Below, piece by piece: positions 48,001 to 52,751 of a stretch of DNA of 64,000 nt (its first letter is position 1; every line of letters starts with the position of its first letter). Location of the stretch: positions 24,600,189 through 24,664,188 of the forward strand of contig NC_068366.1 of NCBI RefSeq assembly GCF_020536995.1, written 5' to 3'. Origin of the DNA: Dreissena polymorpha. Lineage: Eukaryota > Mollusca > Bivalvia > Myida > Dreissenidae. Below the pieces are notes generated by a model. The model saw only the letters and a program-made list of their open reading frames with translations, had not been told where the DNA came from and ran no database searches. Both the position numbers and the translations under genes were made by a program.

Positions 48001-49865
48001 TGTTTTTGCCCTGTCTGTCTGTTGGTCTGTTGGTCCGTTGGTCTGTCTGTCTGTTTGCGCCAACTTTAACATTTTGCAATAACTTTTGCTTCATTGAAGA
48101 TAGCAACTTCATATTTGGCATGCATGTGTATCTCATGAAGCTGCACATTTTGAGTGGTAAAAGGTCAAGGTCAAGGTCATCCTTCAAGGTCAGAGGTCAA
48201 ATATATTTGGCCAAAATCGCTCATTTTATGAATACTTTTGCAATATTGAAGATAGCAACTTGATATTTGGCATGCATGTGTATCTCATGGAGCTGCACAT
48301 TTTGAGTGGTGAAAGGTCAAGGTCAACCTTCAAGGTAAGAGGTCAAATATATGTGGCCCAAATCGCTTATTTTATAAATACTTTTGCAAAATTGAAGATA
48401 GCAACTTGATATTTGGCATGGATGTGCATCTCATGGAGCTGCACATTTTGAGTGGTGAAAGGTCAAGGTCAAGGTCATCCTTCAAGGTCAGAGCTCAAAT
48501 ATATGTGGCCGAAATCGCTTATTTTATGAATACTTTTGCAATATTGAAGATAGCAACTTGATATTTGGCATGCATGTGTATCTCATAGAGCTGCACATTT
48601 TGATTGGTGAAAGGTCAAGGTCAAGGTCATCCTTCACAAGGTCAAGGTCATCCTACAAGGTCAAACGTCATATAGGGGGACATTGTGTTTCACAAACAAA
48701 TCTTGTTAAAATAATGATTTTGAAATGTTGTATGTATTTTCATATGCAATTAATTACTGGTGTATACAAATATCTTTCAATTGTTTTTGTGTCACCTTAA
48801 TTAAAATGTGAACTCTTGCTCTTCTGTTTCAAATATATTAACACAATTCTTCGTACCATTCTCTTTTCTAGATTGCTGTGTTAGTTGAATTAAAAATTTC
48901 AACAAATGTTTTCACAGAATTTTTCATTTTAACTCCTTTACTATATTTGTGAATTCATATCGCTTAAATGGCTTAAAACTATGATTCTTACCTTTTTTGG
49001 TAAGACTAAATATGTAGTGTTTTTGCATGTTGTATTTTAAAGATATTCTGTATTATCAATTGTTTATAAAAAAAACATACAAACTTTAATCCTCTTTGGA
49101 AGTAAATTAATTCAGTACAGCAACAGTATAATATTTCTCAATTGATAATGTGCTATTGAGCTTAAAGCCAGCTAGGTTTTTAGTTTATTCAGAATGATAC
49201 ATAATGATTTACAATGTTTGAAGATTTATTCAAGATTCTAAGACAATAGTTACAAACTTTGATAGTTCAAAGTAACTAACAGTTACATAACTATGGTTAT
49301 AATCCAACATAATCATCAGTACAGTACTAATCTTTGCTAGTTATTTAAACAGAAACAGATACATTGACAGATTAGAATGCATAATTGTTAATTCTGTGTG
49401 AATATAAGTTCTGAATGACTAATTTCAGCTGAGAGAAGGAAGACATGGTCTGGCTCAAATAACAAACCAGAAGAGGACGTTAGTGCTAATCATGCAGAGA
49501 CTGATGATGAACAACATGGTGGAGATAGCAACAACAACTCTTTCCTGTCTTCTGACACTGGCAAATATACAAGCCCAAAGAACAGCAATGACCTCCAAGA
49601 TAGATACAACCCTAGGAATTACCAACAAGAAAAAGGTTACACACAAGCTGGGCGGTATCAAGGGGACGAAGACTTTTCAGTGGATGATGAACAATACAGT
49701 GGCCAGTACAGTGAGGACTCTTATTCTAAAGGAGACAATTCTTATTTAAGAGGCAAAGCTTATTTCAAGGGGGATAACTCATACACAATGGGAGGGAATT
49801 CCAGTGGGTATCCAGATATGTACAATTCTACCTCATATTCTGAACAGCCAAACTTCAAAATTTAA
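5921..49865 (+). CDS. PLEKHA5/6/7-like protein (kramer group), N-terminus missing
   Basis: About 26 plus-strand exons form one gene. Diagnostic blocks are RLRMSISATDLLGKT (13811), a coiled-coil core running from EQRDGIRKTIEQNRPAEFF and VYKPLVNLVCNMVTMG through six more helical exons to ELEETTAENNRLEHE (24600), VEIPERYIPDSDDE followed by EKADKIKRIL (35682), and QQKQQRALLLGINQELAEQV (46386). The last two correspond to the 'IPERYI...EE...KIK' and 'QEQERIINISYALA'-type C-terminal blocks of vertebrate PLEKHA5/6/7. These proteins bind phosphoinositides through a PH domain and act at cell junctions or microtubule-linked membranes, often recruiting PDZD11 through WW domains. Neither WW nor PH is visible here; they would lie 5' of 5921. 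Introns hold many mobile elements. Exons before 15.1 kb need a few single-base corrections, while most later exons join cleanly in phase. Stop TAA at 49863-49865. Paralogue number not resolvable. Confidence 0.83.
6394..6547 (+). CDS. PLEKHA-like exon with probable one-base indel or alternative acceptor
   Basis: The first part (strong acceptor at 6392-6393) reads QQLSEDPGTGERIEPRQAVP. The last part reads QLQRPDLYVDVPHTYVNVYD then RHKLE before donor gtaggg, in another frame. Either a base is missing near 6470, or the exon starts at 6473 after the second acceptor (ccctag), which gives 75 nt in phase 0-0. Confidence 0.6.
6989..7214 (+). CDS. PLEKHA-like exon, Pro-rich linker, two bases short
   Basis: Reads LRPAPDLPSRPPLPAEMRP and LVEDIIAKTHSP, then shifts to QHQREMIMAERNLELRMKQP and FFNYPHP, then shifts again to REALPKFPQPG before donor gtatga. 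One extra C in each of the C-runs at 7092-7096 and 7176-7178 restores a 228-nt, 76-codon exon in phase 0-0, matching its neighbours. Confidence 0.65.
7525..8882 (+). mobile_element. Tandem-core interspersed element (TTTATGCCCCCGG family), split by a hAT
   Basis: Starts TTTATGCCCCCGGTAGGGTGGC, resumes at 8525 with the GTCTGTCCGTCC stretch, and then has two units with 'gaagctgcacattt' and 'caaggtcaaggt'. The same family is uninterrupted at 15428-15935. Confidence 0.7.
7561..8524 (-). mobile_element. hAT DNA transposon, internally deleted
   Basis: Perfect 12-bp terminal inverted repeats (TAGGCTGCAACG at 7561-7572, CGTTGCAGCCTA at 8513-8524) and an 8-bp target-site duplication CAGTTGAA at 7553-7560 and 8525-8532 define a hAT insertion of 964 bp. 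Inside, the minus strand from about 7968 to a stop at 7804-7806 encodes NLSARERIFSTAGDSVSAHR then LDPGNVDMLIFVKTN. This is the hAT C-terminal dimerisation block. The rest of the transposase is missing, so the copy is non-autonomous. Confidence 0.92.
9066..9134 (+). CDS. PLEKHA-like exon, Ser/Gln-rich
   Basis: 69 nt, 23 codons, phase 0-0: DSPRSQTSQRSQRSQKPLYP then SNQ. Acceptor ctttcag, donor gttagt. A low-complexity linker. Confidence 0.65.
9966..11182 (+). mobile_element. Tandem-core element (168-bp units)
   Basis: Starts with a hairpin (tatatatgaaatatata) and TAGAGCTATCCTACTCACC, followed by GTTAGCGT-type repeats and about four units of roughly 168 bp beginning 'aaatgttaaagttt' (10083, 10250, 10417 and a diverged one near 10590). 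It ends GCTGTCCTCTGACAGCTCTTG. C- and T-rich low-complexity sequence lies at 10850-11070. Confidence 0.65.
11392..12072 (+). CDS. PLEKHA-like large linker exon
   Basis: 681 nt, open throughout, from acceptor ttgttgtag to donor gtatca. Polar, Ser/Asn/Tyr/Pro-rich and probably disordered, e.g. NQLYDPNNSYLKPSDQYDQN and DIDVRSNTMPSKPLTGV. It ends in phase 1, matching the next exon. Its start is one base out of phase with the 9066-9134 exon, so a small exon or an indel is missing between them. Confidence 0.72.
12073..13056 (+). other. Intron, no feature recognised
   Basis: AT-rich intron of the PLEKHA-like gene. I see no exon or repeat copy of the families listed here. Confidence 0.4.
13057..13196 (+). 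CDS. PLEKHA-like exon with compensating frame break
   Basis: 140 nt. The expected frame gives EFAPNQRKGQGQQKGFHRSQ, one TGA, and then TVKEEPDMPDSQVI to donor gtaaga. A neighbouring frame is open across the middle (SEGMRSGQGAGPYT). Total length fits the phases on both sides, so a minus-one/plus-one pair is likely. Confidence 0.6.
13420..13705. repeat. Dispersed repeat, copy 1 (pair with 19455-19740)
   Basis: Shares with 19455-19740 the order 'ttcccaatgggacctaaa', 'aagnttcaaccttag' and 'ccaaaaatggtgaaaaaaa' at similar spacing. Non-coding and of unknown class. Confidence 0.6.
13811..13897 (+). CDS. PLEKHA-like exon, conserved ISATDLLGKT block
   Basis: 87 nt, 29 codons, phase 0-0: ETDLPKRVFPLNGPRLRMSI then SATDLLGKT. 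Donor gtgagt. This stretch precedes the coiled coil in the family. Confidence 0.8.
14116..14343. mobile_element. MITE, TTAACCCATTTATGCCTAG family, copy 1
   Basis: Terminal inverted repeats around 'ccatttatgcctag' and 'ctaagcataaatggttaa'. The centre is a GC-rich palindrome (GACGCCGCATCATGCGGCGT). Other copies are at 38954-39183 (opposite orientation) and 54886-55095. Confidence 0.75.
14374..14500 (+). CDS. PLEKHA-like coiled-coil exon 1, two surplus bases
   Basis: Reads DEL, then VLLLIQLRRDK after a surplus base at the GGG of 14385-14387, then ADLHEQRDGIRKTIEQNRPA and EFFYRKL after another near 14418-14421. With both removed the exon is 125 nt and ends in phase 2, as the next exon requires. 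Start of the family's coiled-coil region. Confidence 0.72.
14958..15053 (+). CDS. PLEKHA-like coiled-coil exon 2, two surplus bases
   Basis: Reads QNEGRPIDPEK, EIQHRKYMDMKTQ and VEDVEKR once a surplus base is ignored at 14991-14993 (GGG) and another at 15030-15032 (AAA). It then continues in phase 0 into LEVYKPLVNLV. Donor gtaagt. Confidence 0.72.
15428..15935 (+). mobile_element. Tandem-core element (TTTATGCCCCCGG family)
   Basis: Starts TTTATGCCCCCGGTAGGGTGGC, then the GTCTGTCCG stretch, then three partly diverged units with 'gatatttggcatgnatgtg' and 'tcatggagctgcacatt' and GGTCAAGGTCA. Uninterrupted relative of 7525-8882. Confidence 0.7.
15939..16074 (+). repeat. 34-bp tandem repeat, four copies
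   Basis: Units begin 'gtggcttttaattatttgct' at 15939, 15975, 16009 and 16043. The last three are almost identical. Confidence 0.85.
16231..17007 (+). mobile_element. Tandem-core element (TTTATGCTCCCCG family)
   Basis: Four to five units of about 155 bp, each with 'cacacttttgctacagtttc', 'atttggcatgtaggtacc' and 'ggtcaaggtcac'. It ends CATCGGGGAGC...TTCTTGTTTT, with the CCCCG/CGGGG ends complementary. Confidence 0.7.
17096..17197 (+). CDS. PLEKHA-like coiled-coil exon 3
   Basis: 102 nt, 34 codons, phase 0-0: LEVYKPLVNLVCNMVTMGSL then YGGDNLMLATEYRK. The 'YKPLVNLV' step is a strong family marker. Confidence 0.85.
17255..17545 (+). repeat. Degenerate tandem array next to a 3' splice site
   Basis: Diverged units of roughly 40-50 bp built on 'ttattggtgtagaagcata' and 'aaggccttt', ending about 40 bp before the acceptor of the 17583 exon. 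Confidence 0.6.
17583..17717 (+). CDS. PLEKHA-like coiled-coil exon 4
   Basis: 135 nt, 45 codons, phase 0-0: HLLSPEQYSPPKKMLEFSRR then a Glu/Gln-rich helix ending LTQEQADLH. Acceptor cattacag, donor gtaagt. Confidence 0.85.
18146..18401. mobile_element. Foldback MITE (AGATTAGCCTGTGC family), copy 1
   Basis: Ends are inverted copies ('cttgttctgtgaaaa' / 'ttttctcagaacacgac'). Inside are two palindromes of the type GATTAGCCTGTGC..GCACAGGCTAATC flanked by 'gtgttgtccc/gggacaacac'. About 255 bp. Confidence 0.82.
18968..19218. mobile_element. Foldback MITE, copy 2
   Basis: Same double-palindrome layout as 18146-18401, more diverged at the ends. Confidence 0.78.
19329..19343 (+). CDS. Candidate 15-nt microexon HKELE
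   Basis: Acceptor cttgcag, 15 nt (HKELE), donor gtgggt, phase 0-0. It would extend the helix smoothly between ADLH and EKREKLN. Supported only by splice sites and phase. Confidence 0.45.
19455..19740. repeat. Dispersed repeat, copy 2 (pair with 13420-13705)
   Basis: Same block order as the copy at 13420-13705, and both lie in introns of the same gene. Class unknown. Confidence 0.6.
20350..20720 (+). repeat. Degenerate array of the exon-5 acceptor region
   Basis: Repeated 'catgaaatatttattgcag', 'ttaatgttcattgcag' and 'tttcattgcatgcaatata' units resemble the true acceptor context at 21000-21011 (tttttattgcag). Copy 3 of the foldback MITE sits between the array and the exon. Confidence 0.55.
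20721..20977. mobile_element. Foldback MITE, copy 3
   Basis: Well preserved: starts AGTCGCGTTCTGAGAAAACT, ends AGTTTTCTCAGAACACGACT. It lies inside the tandem array upstream of the 21012 exon. Confidence 0.85.
21012..21092 (+). CDS. PLEKHA-like coiled-coil exon 5
   Basis: 81 nt, 27 codons, phase 0-0: EKREKLNSLDRVLQEQAFQV then TGLKEDR. Acceptor tttattgcag, donor gtaggg. Confidence 0.85.
21486..21509 (+). CDS. Candidate 24-nt microexon VASLAEKK
   Basis: Acceptor aatttccag, 24 nt (VASLAEKK), donor gtttga, phase 0-0. It bridges KEDR and EMLEKALGG in the same helical register. Confidence 0.55.
22371..22933 (+). repeat. Tandem array of decoy splice acceptors before exon 6
   Basis: About a dozen diverged units of roughly 35-52 bp with core 'ttctgtgtctggcaggagat' followed by 'gtgagttacac' and 'attcatgttctg'. 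The last unit runs into the real acceptor (gacag|GAGATG at 22933/22934). Many units show both an AG acceptor and a GTGAG donor. Confidence 0.78.
22934..23083 (+). CDS. PLEKHA-like coiled-coil exon 6
   Basis: 150 nt, 50 codons, phase 0-0: EMLEKALGGLLKKQDQHVTN then LVQQQKTIERELSRVLQQL. It is hemmed in by two tandem arrays: decoy acceptors upstream and a 51-bp minisatellite starting at its donor. Confidence 0.87.
23084..23781 (+). repeat. 51-bp intronic minisatellite, about 13 copies
   Basis: Unit: 'gcctcgctgcatatatgtgc' then 'tgtcctgggggtcaatgggt' and 'cctcagcaggg'. It begins at the donor of exon 6 and late copies are nearly identical. Because 51 is a multiple of three, several frames on both strands stay open by chance; I do not regard them as genes. 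Confidence 0.88.
24035..24599 (+). repeat. Degenerate tandem array before exon 7
   Basis: Diverged units with 'tagtaaatgatcatgnaatg' and 'cctattcttt'. A unit of the same type forms the final 70 bp before the acceptor at 24599. Confidence 0.6.
24600..24707 (+). CDS. PLEKHA-like coiled-coil exon 7
   Basis: 108 nt, 36 codons, phase 0-0: ELEETTAENNRLEHEVALLQ then SQVYGNVSRSKSAPAL. Acceptor ttcttgcag, donor gtaaga. Confidence 0.87.
25185..25356 (+). CDS. PLEKHA-like coiled-coil exon 8
   Basis: 172 nt ending in phase 1: SSESLRTKMKMERDLAKVKD, LSEEGARLQEMISTLKRP, then a Gly/Pro/Asn linker. Last strong coiled-coil segment. Donor gtaagc. Confidence 0.85.
25746..25942 (+). CDS. PLEKHA-like linker exon
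   Basis: 197 nt, phase 1-0, joining the previous exon as V-I-S-PGDKSSDK; then QIGSTYYETDLDSGECKNLG and LLASFPHYQPVSDRSPP. Polar linker without a named domain. Confidence 0.82.
26726..26801 (+). CDS. PLEKHA-like linker exon, one surplus base
   Basis: DSEKPLHATSAAS then FQKPASANHIQ when one C of the CCC at 26760-26762 is ignored. That gives 75 nt in phase 0-0, as the flanking exons need. Donor gtgaca. Confidence 0.68.
27130..27290. repeat. Dispersed repeat, pair with 45225-45460
   Basis: Shares 'cagtctgttcaggtt', 'ctgtttgctgctcatcagta', 'gaagccttta' and 'aggtctta' with 45225-45460, in the same order. Confidence 0.65.
27391..27576. mobile_element. Foldback MITE, copy 4, internally deleted
   Basis: Left half intact (GTCGTGTTCTGAGAAAACTG). 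The second palindrome is missing before 'cattatgcccagttttctc'. A further scrap of the family lies at about 27310-27370. Confidence 0.75.
27608..27683 (+). CDS. PLEKHA-like exon QWDIGDAEDNTKRFFG
   Basis: 76 nt, phase 0-1: ADDGTDGLPNQWDIGDAEDN then TKRFFG. Donor gtgagt. Confidence 0.82.
28303..28386 (+). CDS. PLEKHA-like basic exon TVRDVKRHADARKK
   Basis: 84 nt, phase 1-1: LLPKNMPKQQTVRDVKRHAD then ARKKKED. Strongly basic. Acceptor aaatccag, donor gtaaaa. Confidence 0.8.
28735..29995 (+). mobile_element. Tandem-core element (TATACCCCCATTTCC family)
   Basis: Starts with the hairpin 'cccccatttccattggtaat'/'gggg', then GTCTGTCGGTCCGTCTG. About six units of roughly 160 bp follow, with 'gtccgggccataactatgtc', 'tcatttggcacatttgttca' and 'caaggtcaaggtcacac'. 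Confidence 0.75.
30803..32590 (+). mobile_element. Tandem-core element (TAGCTCACCTGAGC family), dimeric units
   Basis: Starts TAGCTCACCTGAGCGCAACG then GTGCTCTTGGTGAGC (hairpin) and GTTGTCCGTCGTGCG. About ten units follow with 'gttaacactctagaggccac' and 'gatcttcatgaaacttggtc'. Spacings alternate at about 163 and 177 bp, so the array repeats as a dimer. Confidence 0.78.
32591..33245 (+). other. Intron, no feature recognised
   Basis: AT-rich intron sequence between repeats; nothing recognised. The same holds for 33438-34218. Confidence 0.4.
33246..33437. mobile_element. Foldback MITE, copy 5, left end lost
   Basis: Starts within the first palindrome ('ctaatcagggacaacactt') and has a complete right end ('cagttttctcagaacggg' type). 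Confidence 0.72.
34219..34925 (+). CDS. PLEKHA-like large Pro/Ser-rich exon
   Basis: 707 nt, phase 1-0, open throughout. Contains PPPLHVGVVPSEYTHSESHV, TPPPPPVRESS (a possible SH3/WW ligand) and YERPVPTILKKGKN. Mostly disordered linker between the coiled coil and the C-terminal conserved blocks. Confidence 0.82.
35412..35489 (+). CDS. PLEKHA-like exon LDVPDIVKSSTT
   Basis: 78 nt, 26 codons, phase 0-0: LDVPDIVKSSTTKADMFDER then TIDREV. Donor gtatgt. Confidence 0.8.
35682..35815 (+). CDS. PLEKHA-like exon with IPERYIP block
   Basis: 134 nt ending in phase 2: FRPAKVEIPERYIPDSDDES then EEEKVKRREKADKIKRILTQ. The 'IPERYI..d.de...ee...r..kaekIk.il' pattern is the best family marker in the window (compare vertebrate PLEKHA5/6/7). 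Confidence 0.9.
35871..35942 (+). repeat. Direct duplication, about 36 bp
   Basis: 'ataaattgttgcattctaaa' followed by 'tgtagatactcaattta' occurs twice back to back, without mismatches. Confidence 0.85.
36095..36178. mobile_element. Foldback MITE fragment, copy 6
   Basis: Only the left part remains: 'cttaatgcgtgtgggtaaac', then 'tcccagattagcctttgc'. Confidence 0.55.
36180..36405. mobile_element. Related palindromic MITE
   Basis: Contains 'caaactgtttggatcctgat' and its inverted partner ending 'atccaaactgtttgc', followed by 'aaaggcctt', resembling the core of the CCATTTATGCCTAG family. Ends are less clear. Confidence 0.5.
36884..36908 (+). CDS. Candidate alternative 25-nt microexon RYQYPHLK
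   Basis: Acceptor cttggaag, 25 nt, donor gtaagt. The first base completes the phase-2 codon from 35815 (AG+T, Ser), then RYQYPHLK. It ends in phase 0, which does not match the exon at 46386 (phase 2), so it could only serve another splice form. Confidence 0.4.
37620..38040. mobile_element. MITE with CAGGGTGCAGAATC ends
   Basis: About 420 bp with terminal inverted repeats near 38 bp (CAGGGTGCAGAATCACCAG... and ...GGTTGATTCTGCACCCTG). A diverged inverted copy lies at 42165-43005. Confidence 0.75.
38854..38883 (+). CDS. Candidate alternative 30-nt microexon MLFKELESFQ
   Basis: Acceptor cttacag, 30 nt in phase 0-0 (MLFKELESFQ), donor gtatta. It would follow the 36884 microexon in the same alternative form. 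Confidence 0.33.
38954..39183. mobile_element. MITE, TTAACCCATTTATGCCTAG family, copy 2
   Basis: 230 bp with the same ends and central palindrome as 14116-14343, inverted relative to it. Confidence 0.78.
40010..41627. mobile_element. DNA element with TCATACATGC ends and a doubled body
   Basis: A unit of about 530 bp starting 'gccatatgtcccagattgtc' is followed directly by a second, diverged copy (from about 40551 to 41045). Similar 'cccggaaaat' sequence near 41560 and the inverted end GCATGTATGA (41618-41627) suggest one element. No coding capacity seen. Confidence 0.55.
42165..43005. mobile_element. MITE (CAGGGTGCAGAATC family), inverted copy split by a nested insertion
   Basis: Blocks 'tttcaagttattgaaa', 'gttgcaaaaatctctgcata', 'catgaaacgtaaccatgt' and 'ccaagaacacaggctta' match the reverse complement of 37620-38040, and it ends TGCACCCTG. 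Interrupted by the element at 42256-42699. Confidence 0.68.
42256..42699. mobile_element. TTAA-flanked TIR element with a tRNA-like body
   Basis: Inverted ends AGTGGCCTTTTCACG / TGTGAAAAGGCCCCT lie directly inside TTAA on both sides (42252-42255 and 42700-42703), as in piggyBac-type insertions. The centre (about 42492-42563) resembles a Leu/Ser-class tRNA gene: TGGTTGAGCGG as A box and GGTTCGAGCCC as B box, with a long variable arm. Confidence 0.72.
43900..44680 (+). repeat. Degenerate tandem-core element
   Basis: Diverged units with 'ccttgttatcactctagang', 'catttatgactcaatctt' and 'ttggtcagaat', resembling the family at 30803-32590 but older. Confidence 0.55.
45055..45760 (+). repeat. Tandem-core element (CCCCCGCCAAATGCCGAGGG type)
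   Basis: Begins with a CCCCGCCAAATGCCGAGGG hairpin-like block and GTCCATCAGTCCATCTGTC. Three units follow with 'gctatatctcag', 'atttcaacatgaaacttcat' and 'gccatgcacaagaaccataa'. Interrupted by the repeat at 45225-45460. Confidence 0.62.
45225..45460. repeat. Dispersed repeat, fuller copy of 27130-27290
   Basis: Bounded by 'aaccctttcccactcag' and 'aagtggtaaagggtta', an imperfect inverted pair, so probably a MITE. It is inserted within the tandem element at 45055-45760. Confidence 0.62.
46386..46534 (+). CDS. PLEKHA-like C-terminal helical exon
   Basis: 149 nt, phase 2-1. The first base completes Ser with the exon ending at 35815, then VHSLSQPDVSRVAGEVHERV, QQQKQQRALLLGINQELAEQ and VKRKSRQYA. 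This corresponds to the conserved 'Q.QE..i..iS.aLA.eas.rs..vA' helix at the end of vertebrate PLEKHA5/6/7. Donor gtatgc. Confidence 0.88.
47427..47500 (+). repeat. 37-bp direct duplication
   Basis: 'aatcatcataaaaaatttct' then 'ttataatatcgaaaact' occurs twice in direct succession. Confidence 0.88.
47968..48715 (+). mobile_element. Tandem-core element (TTTATGTCCCCCAC family), 149-bp units
   Basis: Starts with a palindrome (GTCCCCCACTA/TAGTGGGGGAC). Four units of about 149 bp follow with 'gatatttggcatgcatgtg', 'tcatggagctgcacatttt' and 'aaggtcaaggtcaaggtca'. Close kin of 15428-15935. Confidence 0.78.
49429..49865 (+). CDS. PLEKHA-like terminal exon, Ser/Tyr/Asn-rich tail
   Basis: 437 nt from acceptor aatttcag to TAA at 49863-49865; the start phase matches the previous exon. 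Acidic then Tyr/Ser/Gly-rich: DDEQYSGQYSEDSYSKGDN, YFKGDNSYTMGGNSSGY, ending SEQPNFKI. The tail has a loose xxSYxxGDN repeat and looks disordered. Confidence 0.85.
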
Positions 49866-52740
49866 CAGCTATTTGTGGAAATTTTTTATTTTAATTATGC
49901 AATTTCATATGTTTTGATTGGGATTTTATTGTTGATTATAAAATATTATACTGTTTTTGTAAAATATGCATTTTATTATGAAAATGTGCTTCCAGAAAAG
50001 GAAATTTCTTTAAGAAGAAATTGGATACACTTTTATAATATCTTAGTCAGGTTGGCATGTAAAAAAAAAAATTCATTTAAGAGTTAAAAGTAAGTCACAA
50101 TTAGTTGTGCTTAGACTGACATTATAACTGTACACAATTTTACATGAATGCATTGCTAGCTGTGTGATGTTTTAATTTTAGTTCTTTAATATCATATAAT
50201 ATAGTTGACTCGAAAATTCTAGAAAGTAGCCTTCGTTAATATGGTGGGTAAATGTAATTAATATTTGTATTCATATAAAGAAACATAATCTTTTGTAAAT
50301 GAAATGTGTCTTGCAAAATTTGACCTGCATCATGCAAAATTGGGTCTTACTACATGTGTGACCAGAGAATCTCCAGCCCAGACCAGTCAGGAGCAAACCT
50401 GTACGCTTATGAGACCACGTTCATGACTATACCTGACAGCGTAGCTCCTCACCAGACTGGGCAATTCAGCAGAATGATCTGTAGCTAGGCTTGGCACATA
50501 TGACATGGCTTATTTTGGTCATGACACATTTGGTTTTGTTATTGCAGTATGATGCTGAATTAAGTGTATACTTTTTTGCTTTTTGTCAATGCATTCCATA
50601 GTTGTATACCAGTATTTTCAAAATATTTTCTATTTTATAACCTTGCAATATTTCCCTTTTAATATTTGTTTACGAACAGTAGGAAATGCTGACTAATATA
50701 ATAGCTATAGTTTTGTGAGTCTTTTATAATTTATTAGATGCAAAGTAAAGTGTACATGCTATCAACATGATATTTCTTTTAATAAATAACTGTTATTATA
50801 TTTAAGTTCAATATATATTTCTGTGTTATTGTTATATACTTGTTTTATTACATTGAAATCAAAAGCAAAACGTACAGATATTTTTTAAGAACTCACTTTT
50901 AATATTATAATAATGCATTATAGTTATTATTTGTATGATTATCGAGGGTTAAACAAGAAAACTTTGTATGTAATACGGGAAGGCTCTGAAGGTACATGTA
51001 TTTCACACTCAACTGTCAAATTATCCAGATAATGTATTCCCAATCCATCTGTGTTTGTTATTGGGTGATGTGGTTTGAACATAGTGCAATACATGGCTAG
51101 CAATACAATGTGTGGGATCTAGCTTATTGGTCAGTTTTCACAAACATATCTTGTACATGACAACGATTGTAAAAATGTTTTGCTACTGTCCATTCACGTA
51201 TCTAACTAACCAACACAAATCATTTGCTTATAAGAGTTTCTTCATTACTCTATTTCAATTTTAATTGTTACATTTTAATAAGAATTATAAACTTGTCTGT
51301 TTTGTTTTTATAATCTTTAAAAAAATATTGTTATTGTTTTTTTTAAAGATGTTGGGCTTATTTAGAAAAATGTCACGTAAACATGTCGGGGGAAACAATG
51401 TATAATTCATAAGAAGCTAAGCAAATGCATACACATGCCTATTTTTCTAATTAGTTTATGACATAATATCATTGTTAGTAGTTGCTACGGTTGAATTAAT
51501 GCTGGTCCTGTAGACTCACAGAATCTGACTGATGGATCTGTTAAATAATATTTGTTCTTCATTTTAAATGAAAGTTGTAAAAAGTGTTTATTATTTCATC
51601 CTCTAAATCATCATTTTATACCACCATCATAAAATAAACATCTTCATTTTTTCATCATCATCATGAACAGACTAGTTAGTGTTTTTGTATCTATGTTTCA
51701 AACAGCTGCGATGCGTTGAACAAAAGCATGATCATCATCATGAGCAGGGGAATCATTGATTACACCAACAACAGCATCTTGACATCAGCATCATTTTTTG
51801 AGATATCATCTATATATAGCCATTTCTTTTTGTAGTAGACATACCTGTAGGTGGATTACTGGAAGTTGTGCATTTTTTACATCTTTTAAGTATTTAATAT
51901 ATCTATGCAAGCTGTGTGATTATTAACATTTAAGGTTATGATATTATTACATTTATATTTAGATTGTAATGTAACTTGTTTGTATCATTCAAAGTATATT
52001 TACATATGATTTTATTAATAAAATTTATGTCAATATTGATTTTGTACAATGTTTTATGTGGATATATAATTTTTTTTCGACATGTACATCATTTGACTGG
52101 TACGCATGTATTCATCTGTATCTTGATCAAATACAAGACATAAACTTACTTTTGACTTGAGTTGTTACGTGAAATGTAAATGGTCATTCTCTGAACAATG
52201 CTGCTAGCACTCCTGAAACAGTTGTTATTACATCTGTTTGTGTGCAACATGTGTTTAACAAATCACAACAGGTACTTTTTCCAATACCACAATGTCTTTT
52301 TTGCACAAAATACAGTTACATACAACGTTTAATCCAAGAATGAAATAACTACAAAATGTCTACACCAAAGCGCTGATGGCCTAAGGTTGTGTGCTGTGTT
52401 AACAAAGTGTACTGTAGCAACGCATTTTGCTGTTTACACAATTGTGGTGGTCACAACAGAAGTAGTTTGCCCTTTTGACAACACCACAGTGTTTAAGTGG
52501 TAAATTTACAGCGTAACACAGCCTATATTTTGGTTGTGCCCAGTAAATCCTCATTGAGACAATTTAACAATCATGACCAGCATCGACGTCATCATCATCA
52601 TTGTCATTGTCATAATTCGACTTCATTATATATCATTATAAAAATAATCATCTTCATTTTTATTATCACAATACAATTCATCATCATCATCATATCTTCA
52701 TCGTCATCACCATCACAATAACACAAGCCAATTGGAGCTT
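49866..52740 (+). other. 3' flank of the PLEKHA-like gene, probable 3' UTR
   Basis: AT-rich with no coding exon recognised. AATAAA occurs at 50781-50786 and 52017-52022, either of which could serve poly(A) addition. A short repeat-like patch (about 50350-50510) and CAT-type microsatellites (about 51600-51760, 52560-52725) lie inside. Confidence 0.4.
52560..52725 (+). repeat. CAT/ATC microsatellite tract
   Basis: Interrupted CAT repeats (catcatcatcattgtcattg and similar). An older relative lies at about 51600-51760. Confidence 0.8.
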
Positions 52741-52751
52741 TTTCAGATTAT

